From: Eubacteriaceae bacterium UBA7485
Lineage (GTDB): Bacteria > Bacillota > Clostridia > Eubacteriales > Eubacteriaceae
Length of the DNA stretch: 16,006 nucleotides
Assembly (NCBI GenBank): GCA_002478485.1
Contig: DLOL01000039.1
Coordinates: 1-16,006, forward strand
Reading direction: 5' to 3'
Shown: positions 7,719 through 14,526 of the stretch, piece after piece
Numbering within the stretch: the first letter of the stretch is position 1
Layout of the letters: every line of letters begins with the position of its first letter
The notes under the pieces: model-generated
What the model was told of the DNA's origin: nothing
The model's input: only the letters and a program-made list of their open reading frames with translations
Databases searched by the model: none
Position numbers and translations under genes: made by a program

Positions 7719-8423
7719 TTAAATTTCTTCAAGATACACAATACCCAAAAGTCTAGCAAGATCTACACTCTGTTCCTGCAAGATTCTCATTCCTTTAAGT
7801 TCTGAAAAATTCTCCGAGACAGTAATTCCTTGGATTTTACATGTCGTGAAATCCATGCCCTTAAGCGGGGTTTTAAAAAAGTTAGCGCCAGTCAGGTCAG
7901 AATCTAAGAACAGTGTCTTTTTCATTTTTAGGCCAATCAGATCGGCTCCGATAAAACTCGAGTTTTTAAATGCCACATATTCCGTTTTTGCATCCGAAAA
8001 GTTTGAATAACTGAGGTTAGAATTCTGAAATAAAACATCTTTAAATACAGAATTTGAAAAATCAGTTCCATACAGTCTCATGTTATTCAATTCAGTTTTT
8101 GAAAAGTAACAATCACTAAGCGAGCAGTTGGATAAATCACAATTAGAGAAAATACAATTGATAAAATCCGTTTTCGAGAAATCAACTGATTCAAATCGGC
8201 AATTCGTAAAACGACATGAAGAAAATTTTACGAGCTCAAATTCTTCCTGCGAGATATCAAGGCCAATAAAACTAAGTTCCTCAAAATCTTCTTCCTGATC
8301 AGACTGCTCGATGAGTTTAGACTCGCTGGTAAACTCAACAAGGTTGACCGGAACTTCAGGTTTGGCCAAGCGTAATTTCGCCGAGTTTGAACGTTCATAA
8401 TCAACTACTTTTCTTAAAGCCAC
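7719..8423 (-). CDS. Pentapeptide-repeat protein with Qnr-like C-terminal cap
   Basis: The 234-aa product is a right-handed beta-helix protein. A hydrophobic centre residue (F, L, I, M or V) occurs every five residues from F52 to V202, with only T147 off-pattern: about 31 pentapeptides with no break. Cysteines cluster in the first coils (C70, C75, C90, C95, C100, C105). After the helix a segment at about 210-230 (GMRILQEQSVDLARLLGIV) resembles the C-terminal dimerisation cap of Qnr/MfpA-type proteins, which bind DNA gyrase. The first 45 residues are polar and not part of the helix. The start is GTG with an AGAGGTG ribosome binding site. Qnr-like gyrase protection is a possibility by analogy only; many such proteins have no known role. 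It forms a two-gene unit with rpiB. Confidence 0.88.
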   Translation of the reverse strand: MALRKVVDYERSNSAKLRLAKPEVPVNLVEFTSESKLIEQSDQEEDFEELSFIGLDISQEEFELVKFSSCRFTNCRFESVDFSKTDFINCIFSNCDLSNCSLSDCYFSKTELNNMRLYGTDFSNSVFKDVLFQNSNLSYSNFSDAKTEYVAFKNSSFIGADLIGLKMKKTLFLDSDLTGANFFKTPLKGMDFTTCKIQGITVSENFSELKGMRILQEQSVDLARLLGIVYLEEI

Positions 8424-8458
8424 CGTCTCACCTCTTTTCTCACAAATCTATCCGAACG

Positions 8459-8574
8459 ATTACGATTAGCCCCTTCATTGTCCTACACTTTCAAATATTG
8501 TGCAAGATATGGAGTTTTTCGAAGAAGAAATAATTCTCTTCAATATTTTACACAAAAAATAAGCTAATCGTGAT
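8459..8574. repeat. Inverted pair of 12-nt motifs in the divergent promoter region
   Basis: The motif GCTAATCGTRAT occurs on the minus strand at 8459-8470 and on the plus strand at 8563-8574. The two copies match at 11 of 12 bases, and the first nine are a perfect inverted repeat. They face each other across 92 bases, one on the pentapeptide side and one on the aldolase side. This could be a paired operator for a looping or shared regulator; that is inference. Confidence 0.45.
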
Positions 8575-8696
8575 GTACACTTTTTCGGGACATGATGAAA
8601 AGAAGAAAATTATGTTTTAAGTAACTCAGTTCACATTTAAAGGCGTCTTAAGGTAAATAACAAGAAGTTCACAGGTATATATAGAATGAAATAAGC

Positions 8697-8724
8697 TATA
8701 ATATAAGTATATTCGTTTAGGAGG
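8697..8724 (+). promoter_or_regulatory. -10 box and strong ribosome binding site of fba
   Basis: A perfect TATAAT lies at 8697-8702. No convincing -35 lies 16-18 bases upstream (TTCACA at 8668-8673 is 23 bases away). A perfect AGGAGG at 8719-8724, nine bases before the ATG, fixes the start codon and suggests high translation, as expected for a glycolytic enzyme. Confidence 0.5.
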
Positions 8725-8733
8725 AATATCTTA

Positions 8734-9609
8734 ATGTTAGTATCTGCAAAAGGTATGCTCGATGAAGCCGTTAAGGGCCACTATGCGGTAGGCCAGTTTA
8801 ACATCAACAATCTCGAATGGACGAAAGCAATTCTTACAGCAGCAAATAATATGAACGCTCCTGTAATTCTTGGCGTGTCCGGCGGGGCTGGAAAATATAT
8901 GACAGGTTTTAAGACCGTCGCTGCTATGGTTGACGCAATGCTCGATACCATGAATATTTCTGTTCCTGTAGCTCTCCATCTTGACCATGGAACCTATGAA
9001 CAGGCTCTGGATGCGATCGACGCTGGATTCTCATCCATCATGTTTGACGGATCTTCACTTCCTTTCGAAGAAAATCTTGAAAAGACCAAATATCTTGTCA
9101 ACCTCTGCGCAGGAAAGAGTCTTTCCCTTGAAGCAGAAGTTGGAGCCATTGGTGGAGAAGAAGATGGCGTTGTAGGAGCAGGAGAAGTTGCTGATCCCGC
9201 CGAATGTAAAACAATTGCAGATCTCGGCGTATCAATGCTCGCAGCCGGAATCGGTAATATCCATGGTGTATATCCTGAAAACTGGGCTGGACTTCAGTTC
9301 GATGCCTTAAAAGCAATCAAAGAACAGGTAGGAGACATGCCATTAGTTCTTCACGGTGGAACAGGTATTCCAGATGATCAGATTAAGAAAGCAATCGATC
9401 TTGGCGTAGCAAAAATCAATGTCAACACCGAATGCCAGATTGTCTTTGCTGAAGCTACAAGAAAATACATTGAAGCCGGTAAAGATCAGCAAGGTAAGGG
9501 ATTCGACCCGAGAAAACTTCTTGCACCTGGTTATGATGCAATCATCGATAAGGTCACAGAAAAAATTGCTCTCTTTGGTTCCGATAATAAAGCCGATTAT
9601 AAACTTTAA
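8734..9609 (+). CDS. fba: Class II fructose-bisphosphate aldolase
   Basis: This zinc-dependent enzyme splits fructose 1,6-bisphosphate into glyceraldehyde 3-phosphate and dihydroxyacetone phosphate in glycolysis. The 291-aa product is full length. Seen motifs are HLDHG (82-86, catalytic D84 and zinc ligand H85), LEAEVGAIGG (132-141), zinc His H177 in GIGNIHGVYP, H207 in LHGGTGIPDD and the phosphate-binding INVNTE (228-233). Relatives acting on tagatose bisphosphate share these motifs, so specificity is inferred from the general pattern and the lack of a sugar operon around it. It is a single-gene unit with a strong ribosome binding site and its own terminator, as expected for a highly expressed housekeeping gene. 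Confidence 0.94.
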   Translation: MLVSAKGMLDEAVKGHYAVGQFNINNLEWTKAILTAANNMNAPVILGVSGGAGKYMTGFKTVAAMVDAMLDTMNISVPVALHLDHGTYEQALDAIDAGFSSIMFDGSSLPFEENLEKTKYLVNLCAGKSLSLEAEVGAIGGEEDGVVGAGEVADPAECKTIADLGVSMLAAGIGNIHGVYPENWAGLQFDALKAIKEQVGDMPLVLHGGTGIPDDQIKKAIDLGVAKINVNTECQIVFAEATRKYIEAGKDQQGKGFDPRKLLAPGYDAIIDKVTEKIALFGSDNKADYKL

Positions 9610-9612
9610 TTT

Positions 9613-9649
9613 TTATTCCCCCTCCGTTTCCGGAGGGGGAATAATTTTT
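9613..9649 (+). terminator. Strong Rho-independent terminator of fba
   Basis: A 14-bp perfect stem (9613-9626 with 9631-9644) with a C/G-rich core and a TTTC loop is followed by five T residues. It begins three bases after the fba stop codon. Confidence 0.95.
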
Positions 9650-9748
9650 CATAAATAAGATTCTATGATGAATGCGTATTGATATAAAATCAAAAAGACA
9701 CAGCAACCTAAATTAATTAACTTTCACGAAAACCAAAAGGAGAATGCC

Positions 9749-10096
9749 ATGTCTATTTCTAATTATACCGGTCATCACGATTTTATAAAAGAGACGCTCC
9801 GCTTGGAAGGAGCAATTATTCTGGGATATAAGGAATGCGGAGATGGATTTCTCGTCCAGATCAAAATGGAAAGAAAGCCTCAATGCTGTCCCGAATGCGG
9901 ATGCGAAATAACCCATGTCCATGATCACAGAGAAAGAATAATTCAAGCCGGAACCATAAATGGAAAGCCGGTCTGGATCCAAATTGACAGAAGAAGGCTG
10001 CGGTGCGCTTCCTGCGGCAAGAGATTTTATGAGGATGTTCCATTCTTGAAACGATATCAGAGAATCACAGTACCGGTCCAGGACGATGAGTCTTGA
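9749..10096 (+). pseudogene. Truncated ISL3-family transposase, zinc-finger domain only
   Basis: The 115-aa frame matches the N-terminal part of ISL3-family transposases. A leader (about 10-40) is followed by a zinc finger with C47/C50 and C86/C89 and by the basic RRRLRC, GKRFYEDVPFLKRYQRIT segment. A normal transposase of this family is around 400 aa. Here the match stops at about residue 107, and a short unrelated end follows, so the helix-turn-helix and catalytic DDE domain are missing. None of the three plus-strand frames after 10070 restores them. The start has a good AAAAGGAG ribosome binding site (9735-9742). The frame is open and could still be translated, but I see no terminal inverted repeats. 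It is most likely an insertion-sequence remnant. Confidence 0.8.
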
Positions 10097-10196
10097 GTCC
10101 CTTTGCGGCTCCACGCTCTCTTTGAAGGACCTTTCCTGCTTTCTTCAGTGGTCGTCTTCTTTTCTATCCGACGCTACACTTATTAACGTAGAATCT

Positions 10197-10225
10197 AAAA
10201 AAGGCCGCTTACAACGGCCTTTTTT
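10197..10225. terminator. Bidirectional terminator between the transposase remnant and the 53-aa gene
   Basis: AAAAAAGGCCG (10197-10207) pairs with CGGCCTTTTTT (10215-10225) around a 7-base loop. The A and T runs give a T tract on both strands. On the minus strand it lies directly after the stop codon of the 53-aa gene; on the plus strand it follows the transposase remnant. Confidence 0.85.
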
Positions 10226-10232
10226 GCTTATA

Positions 10233-10394
10233 TTAAGCGTATCGCTTTCTTATCGGCTTTTCTTCAGAAAAGAAGATTCTATTCTGCTTCCTGCCGTAAG
10301 CAAATTCAGTTGCTAGATATGCACGGTTAAGTTCATGTTCATCCTTAGCCGACTCGAACATCCAGCGAACAAATTCCCTTTCTTCTTTGTTCAT
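10233..10394 (-). CDS. Small hypothetical protein, 53 aa
   Basis: The frame begins MNKEEREFVRWMFESAKDEH and ends EEKPIRKRYA. It is charged, with an amphipathic N-terminal helix (about 3-35) and a basic C-terminus, and has no membrane segment. Three things mark it as a real gene. It has a near-consensus sigma-A promoter 70-100 bases upstream (10466-10494). An AAGGG box lies before the ATG, although the spacing of about 13 bases is long. An intrinsic terminator begins eight bases after the stop. It is therefore a stand-alone transcription unit between the giant acidic gene and the transposase remnant. I do not recognise a family. A small regulator or toxin/antitoxin-like peptide cannot be told apart from the sequence. 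Confidence 0.65.
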   Translation of the reverse strand: MNKEEREFVRWMFESAKDEHELNRAYLATEFAYGRKQNRIFFSEEKPIRKRYA

Positions 10395-10465
10395 ACGTAT
10401 TTTAATCCCTTAAAGTAACTGAACTACTTACAAATTAATCCTTTCTCTCTTTACTTCTTGATTCT

Positions 10466-10494
10466 ATTATAAGCGATTTGATCAACGTTTTCAA
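10466..10494 (-). promoter_or_regulatory. Near-consensus sigma-A promoter for the 53-aa gene
   Basis: On the minus strand TTGAAA (10489-10494, five of six) and TATAAT (10466-10471, perfect) are separated by exactly 17 bases. The predicted leader is about 65 bases long. It is the best promoter in the window. A TTGATCAA palindrome lies in the spacer, and a further TTGATC-type string lies just upstream (near 10505), which might be regulatory. Confidence 0.8.
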
Positions 10495-10563
10495 TCGATA
10501 AAGTTGATCTCCAACACTTTAAATGTAAAAATAGTTAATTTTTAACTCCATCTATGAATATAA

Positions 10564-10583
10564 ATGCCGCCTTTCGGCGGCAT
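10564..10583 (-). terminator. Hairpin terminator after the giant acidic gene
   Basis: An 8-bp perfect stem ATGCCGCC/GGCGGCAT (10564-10571 and 10576-10583) with a 4-base loop lies three bases after the stop codon on the minus strand. The following T tract is poor (TTTATATT), so termination may be incomplete. Confidence 0.65.
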
Positions 10584-10586
10584 CCT

Positions 10587-13500
10587 TTATTCATTTAAAA
10601 AACTTAGTCGAATATCAGAAGGATCGATCATGCAAAGAGATAACATTGCATCGAGATTGCGAACCATGACTTCTGGCTTGAGATCTGTTTCGATCACATA
10701 TCCCGTTGCTGTCATACGAGGTTTTCTGATTCTTGATCCCGTGGAATAAGATAATAGGGCAGCCATGTTCTTTCTGTCAAGATACGTCAGCTCATCAATC
10801 AGCCGGACATAAAGTTCTTCCCAGTCTTTTACCTGAATCGGCGCTTTTTCACCGATTGAGAAACTTTCAGGTGTTAATAAGGCGGGATGAACGTAATCGT
10901 TAAGTGTTCCCTGAGTTTTAACTGTAACGGCTTTTACTGCTTCGGTCACTGGCTTGCTGTGGTCAGCAGGAAGTTCAACTTCAAGGCTATCCTGACCTTC
11001 TTCTGTAACACCTTCTTCAACTTGAACATTGGCAGGTGTAGAAGTTTCAGATTCCTCATCTGCTTTAACTTCTTCTACTTCTTCTTTCTCTTCAACTTTC
11101 TCAGCTTCACTTTCAGGGGAAAAAACTGACGCTATTCCTGCGCCGAGGTCTGCTATGTCTTCACCCAGGGAATGTTCAGTTTCCTCTGTTGGTCCTTCCA
11201 TTTCAATGGTTCCGCCCATTTCTATCGGACCTTCGAGTTCAATTGGACATTCCTCTTGAGTCTCACCTTCAATACCAAGAGGCTCTCGAGATTCTTCAAG
11301 CATCTTCTGATCTTTGTGCGAGTCTTCAAGTTTCATTGAACTAACAGATCCTTCCATTTCGATCGGTTCGTTTAGTTCAATATTGTCAATTTGTCCCTTA
11401 GCCTCAAGAGACTCTTCAGTCTCTTCAAGTTTTTGCTGATCTTCAAGAGAATCCTCAAGCTTCATCGAACTAACAGACCCTTCCATCTCGATCGGTTCTC
11501 CCAGTTCTATCGTATTCTCTTCAGTTGTCCCCTCAATTTCGAGCGGTTCTTCAGTCTCTTCAAGTTTTTGCTGATCTTTGAGAGAATCCTCGAGTTTCAT
11601 AGAACTGACAGATCCATTCAACTCAATTGGTCCGCCCAGTTCAATTGCGCTATCTTGTTGTGTTTCCCCTTCTAGACTCAGGGGTTCTGTACCTTCAATT
11701 AACTTTTCCTCATTGCTCGTATCTTCAAGAAGGACCTGGGGCTTTTCTGTTTCTTCTTTATTTTCAGTTAAAGAAGCATTTATTTCGTTTTCTTCTGTCT
11801 TTTTGTTTCGATCCGCTTTATAAGGGACATAACCAAGCGTTTGTGAAACGTGTTTTTGTTCAGAATGTAGAGATTCGGTTTCCTGTTTCTCATTTTCAGA
11901 TTCTGAATCGGAATTCTTCATTTCATCTACAGCACTTTGGGCTGGTTCAAATTGATCTTTTCCCTGCGCATGAAACGGAACATAACCAAGAGTGTGGTCC
12001 TGTTTTTCAGATGTGGTAAATGTATGAATCAGATTATAATCTTCTTCGGCTGATTCAGATTCTTCAATATCTTCCGGACTTTCTACTTTTAGTTGATTGA
12101 AAAAATCTTCAACTTCAAGCTGTTCATCTTCATCGGATGGAAGGTTCTCAAGTTCAATCGGGATTTCAATTTCTTCTGCTTCTTCGAGATCATATGGATT
12201 TGTTAGATTAAGAGAAGCAAAGAAGTCCTGAAGCTCTTCCTCAGAGCCAAGGTTGTCTGCTTCCGCTTCATCCTCTTTTACAAATGTCTCATAAGCAGAT
12301 TCATTTTCTGCATTCTCTGTAAGAATATTCTCTTCTTCTATTTCGTCAGCAGCTTGGATGACTTCTTCTGTCTCTTCATCTTCTACACTAACTGAAGGTT
12401 TTTCCTCTGATTCATTACTGAAGGAGCCTAGACTTGATATAAAGGATTCAAAGGCGGGCTCGTTCTCTCTTTCATCTTCTTCAATGTCAAGACTTGCCAA
12501 GGAATTGAAAAAATCTAATTCATCCTCATCTTCACTGAAAAAAGCATCAAAGAGTTCTGCTTTTGTAAATAATCCTTCTCCTGCGGTGGTGATAATCCCA
12601 TCCGTTTCATTTTCATATTCAGTATGAGGTCTGATATGCGCAGCTTCCTGAGCAGGAACTTCTTCGACTTTTTCTTCCTGAGTTTCTTTAGAACCATTCT
12701 CTTCCATCTTTATTGATCCTGGTTCCTCAGTAACTTCAACAACTTCTCCTGGTGTTATGTCTGTCAGAATTTCAGACTCTTCTTTTTCTTCAGTTATCTG
12801 TACCGGTTTCTCTTCTGCTTGATTTTGTTCATCTTCTTCAACCTGAGCTTGATCAGACACTACCGGTTCTTCCGTAAAGATCGCTTCTTCGCTATCTTCT
12901 TTTTCCTGAATCTCTTCCTGAGGAGTCTCTTCCACACTTAAATCAGCTTTTTTTTCTGTCTTTTCTAACTCTTTTGAAGCTTCAGTCTCTACTGATTCAA
13001 CTGACTCTTCATCCTCTACAATTTCCGAAGATGTAATAGGTTGAGATGTATTCTCTTCAGTTACTATTTCAGCTTCTTCTGTTAGAGGTTCCGATGAATT
13101 TTCATAAACAACAGTCTCTTCAGTAGATTCTTCACTCGGCTTTTCGCCTGTCTTCGTAACATCCTGGGATTCATCTAATAAAAGCTCGGACTCTTCTTCT
13201 GTTAATTTCGGTAAATCTTTTGTTTTTGAATGCTTAATAACCTTGAATACATGATGCGGTTTTTCTTGAACATCCACCGCATTTTCATCTTTATCAGAGG
13301 TGGAGTCTTCTTCTAAGTCTCCGCCCTTATTATTCTCCCCCTCATCAACCTCTTCAGCGACTGTCACGCTAGAAAAGAGAGAGAGCATTTCTTTCTTTTT
13401 CGCTTCTTCTTCAGCGCGTTTTCTGGCTCTTTCTTCTTCAAGTCTCTTTTCACGGGCTTCCCGTTCCTGCGCGTCTTTATTAATTGCTTCCCTGGCCTCT

Positions 13501-13805
13501 TCAAGCGCTTCTTGTGAAAAGCGCCCTTCCTCACCAATGAAAGCGCTGAATTCATCTAGAGCTGCTTTCATCTTAAGAAAGTTCTCATCTGTTATTGGTG
13601 TGTGGGAGAGCAGTGAGAGGATGTCTGTTGACAAAGCCTTAAAAGATTCTGGAATGATAAAATCATAGATGTTTAAATCTGTTATTCCATTACTAACGGC
13701 AAAATCGTTTGCCCCTTCCATCATCTTCAAATAAGTAGCTGTAATACTGTCTAAGTATTTGTTATCAAGCCACTGTTTAAAATCAGTTTCTATAGCTAGA
13801 CTCAT
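10587..13805 (-). CDS. Giant acidic, repeat-rich protein of unknown function, 1072 aa
   Basis: The ATG has an AGAAGG ribosome binding site. Layout: a compact, mainly helical N-terminal domain (about 1-92, from DFKQWLDNKYLDSITATYL to FSAFIG), then a highly charged coiled-coil stretch (about 96-140). A Glu/Ser/Thr-rich, probably disordered region follows (about 145-965), and a compact C-terminal domain (about 985-1072, WEELYVRLIDELTYLD to YVIETDLKPEVMVRNLD). The linker holds tandem repeats of about 45 residues (701-883), two TLGYVP segments (605-610, 656-661) and repeated D-F-F-x-x-L motifs (431, 527, 567). There is no signal peptide, membrane segment or wall anchor, so it is probably cytoplasmic. 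From memory, the two end domains recall a helical SAM-like module and a 'YVETN'-type module found together in some clostridial proteins; this is uncertain. It is unlike its neighbours in composition, and no function can be assigned. Confidence 0.9.
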   Translation of the reverse strand: MSLAIETDFKQWLDNKYLDSITATYLKMMEGANDFAVSNGITDLNIYDFIIPESFKALSTDILSLLSHTPITDENFLKMKAALDEFSAFIGEEGRFSQEALEEAREAINKDAQEREAREKRLEEERARKRAEEEAKKKEMLSLFSSVTVAEEVDEGENNKGGDLEEDSTSDKDENAVDVQEKPHHVFKVIKHSKTKDLPKLTEEESELLLDESQDVTKTGEKPSEESTEETVVYENSSEPLTEEAEIVTEENTSQPITSSEIVEDEESVESVETEASKELEKTEKKADLSVEETPQEEIQEKEDSEEAIFTEEPVVSDQAQVEEDEQNQAEEKPVQITEEKEESEILTDITPGEVVEVTEEPGSIKMEENGSKETQEEKVEEVPAQEAAHIRPHTEYENETDGIITTAGEGLFTKAELFDAFFSEDEDELDFFNSLASLDIEEDERENEPAFESFISSLGSFSNESEEKPSVSVEDEETEEVIQAADEIEEENILTENAENESAYETFVKEDEAEADNLGSEEELQDFFASLNLTNPYDLEEAEEIEIPIELENLPSDEDEQLEVEDFFNQLKVESPEDIEESESAEEDYNLIHTFTTSEKQDHTLGYVPFHAQGKDQFEPAQSAVDEMKNSDSESENEKQETESLHSEQKHVSQTLGYVPYKADRNKKTEENEINASLTENKEETEKPQVLLEDTSNEEKLIEGTEPLSLEGETQQDSAIELGGPIELNGSVSSMKLEDSLKDQQKLEETEEPLEIEGTTEENTIELGEPIEMEGSVSSMKLEDSLEDQQKLEETEESLEAKGQIDNIELNEPIEMEGSVSSMKLEDSHKDQKMLEESREPLGIEGETQEECPIELEGPIEMGGTIEMEGPTEETEHSLGEDIADLGAGIASVFSPESEAEKVEEKEEVEEVKADEESETSTPANVQVEEGVTEEGQDSLEVELPADHSKPVTEAVKAVTVKTQGTLNDYVHPALLTPESFSIGEKAPIQVKDWEELYVRLIDELTYLDRKNMAALLSYSTGSRIRKPRMTATGYVIETDLKPEVMVRNLDAMLSLCMIDPSDIRLSFLNE
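11157..11705 (-). repeat. In-frame tandem repeats of about 135 bp inside the giant acidic gene
   Basis: Residues 701-746, 747-791, 792-834 and 835-883 are four related units of 43-49 residues. Three contain GSVSSMKLEDS at 731, 776 and 819; the fourth is divergent. The units share the pattern LEETEEPLEIEG, IELGEPIEMEG, then the serine block. Similarity extends to DNA: 31 bases at 11413-11443 recur without change at 11548-11578, exactly 135 bases apart. This indicates recent duplication and likely copy-number variation between strains. Confidence 0.9.
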
Positions 13806-13960
13806 ACGTATACCTTCTTAAGATTTTTATAGGCGTGTTGTTATTTTTGCATTCAATTCATTATTTATATATCTTAAATTTTAACATAATCCCATTTGAA
13901 TCCGGACCTTTTCTTAAAATTTCCTTAATTTTTGCTGAATTCTGAAAATATTATTGTTTA

Positions 13961-13991
13961 TTTAATGAGAAATCTCTTTTTTCGCATTAAA
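13961..13991 (-). terminator. AT-rich hairpin downstream of the metallopeptidase gene, possible weak terminator
   Basis: TTTAATG (13961-13967) and CATTAAA (13985-13991) pair, and inside them GAAA pairs with TTTC after one mismatch. This gives an 11-bp AT-rich stem with a 7-base loop, about 22 bases after the metallopeptidase stop codon on the minus strand. There is no clean T tract, so termination is uncertain. The rest of 13806-14013 is AT-rich and should hold the promoter of the giant acidic gene. TTGAAT...TATAAA with a 19-base spacer is the best but weak candidate. Confidence 0.35.
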
Positions 13992-14013
13992 ATGTTCTTC
14001 TATACTACTGAAA

Positions 14014-14526
14014 CTACTGATTTCTTCTTTGTCTCCAGAACTTTCTGATCTCTTCTCTATCCTCTCGCTCAAGATCATCTCTCCCGACTCTTCCTTCCAT
14101 ATGATGTCTGAACTCATGTCTTAGAACCTCTCTAATCTTCTTTTTCCATGTATTCTCATCGGCCTGTCCTAAGACTTTTTGAAAAGATCCGTAATACAGC
14201 TTGATTTGATTTCCAAGAATCGAGCGATTATATTCTCCTAAGATAACCAGTTCCTCTGTCTCTGGATTGGTTTTGATTCCTTCTTCTACAACAATTCCTA
14301 GATTTAACTCTTGATAAAAAGGTTCAGGAATTACCTCTGCTTCTTCCTGAGAAAGCTCTGTAAAGCGATCGATGGTCATCCCATTCTGGCTATCTTGGAT
14401 CCTCTCTTCTTTAGACTGTGCTGGAATTCGAATTGAGTCTACTGGAGGATAGAGATGGATACGATCCAAATTCTTTAAAAAAAGGTAATCATATAGTAAT
14501 TGTTCAAAAAAAGACTTGCTGCTCAT
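14014..14526 (-). CDS. Small zincin-type metallopeptidase family protein (HEFRH)
   Basis: The 170-aa product has the zinc-binding and catalytic motif HEFRHH at 137-142 (H137, E138, H141), followed by acidic residues (E153, E155, D156) that may supply the third ligand. It matches a small cytosolic metallopeptidase family of Bacillota that I recall by its pattern. That pattern is a helical 'TIDRFTEL..EE...IPEPFYQELNLGI' start, then ILGEY...LYYGSF, then the HExxH helix. Substrates are unknown. The family core usually begins near M50, so the first 49 residues (FFEQLLYDYLFLKNLDRIHLYPP and a Ser/Gln-rich stretch) are an extension. The upstream ATG is kept because GAGGT lies at a good distance before it, while M50 has no ribosome binding site. 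It lies alone, 208 bases upstream of the giant acidic gene. Confidence 0.8.
   Translation of the reverse strand: MSSKSFFEQLLYDYLFLKNLDRIHLYPPVDSIRIPAQSKEERIQDSQNGMTIDRFTELSQEEAEVIPEPFYQELNLGIVVEEGIKTNPETEELVILGEYNRSILGNQIKLYYGSFQKVLGQADENTWKKKIREVLRHEFRHHMEGRVGRDDLEREDREEIRKFWRQRRNQ

Larger units (their letters stand above)
8424..8733. promoter_or_regulatory. Divergent intergenic region between the pentapeptide gene and fba
   Basis: These 310 bases must hold promoters for both divergent units. They are AT-rich and contain no open frame that I can support. On the minus side TTGCAC...GACAAT with a 17-base spacer (about 8475-8503) is a weak promoter candidate for the pentapeptide gene. On the plus side TATAAT (8697-8702) is a perfect -10 for fba with no good -35. 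Two AGTTCACA copies (8628-8635 and 8666-8673) and two TACACTTT copies (8484-8491 and 8576-8583) are noted without a known meaning. Confidence 0.55.

Noticed and set aside
8424..8733. Considered a riboswitch or leader upstream of fba
   Set aside because: The region is AT-rich, with no conserved aptamer core or terminator/antiterminator pair that I can see.
9713..10114. Minus-strand 133-aa frame over the transposase remnant
   Set aside because: Antisense to the recognisable ISL3 zinc-finger domain, with no ribosome binding site or family match.
10086..10316. Plus-strand 76-aa frame after the transposase remnant, considered as its frameshifted continuation
   Set aside because: The translation shows no transposase motifs, and it runs through the bidirectional terminator and over the 53-aa gene.
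11157..11705. Considered whether the regular repeats were a CRISPR array
   Set aside because: The repeats are in-frame, coding, contiguous without unique spacers, and 135 bp long.
11391..12627. Several plus-strand Phe/Leu- or Ser-rich frames opposite the acidic gene
   Set aside because: They are the antisense of Glu/Ser codon repeats (GAA and TCT runs), giving low-complexity shadows.
10587..13805. Considered a cell-surface adhesin for the acidic repeat protein
   Set aside because: There is no signal peptide, membrane segment, LPXTG motif or wall-binding module.
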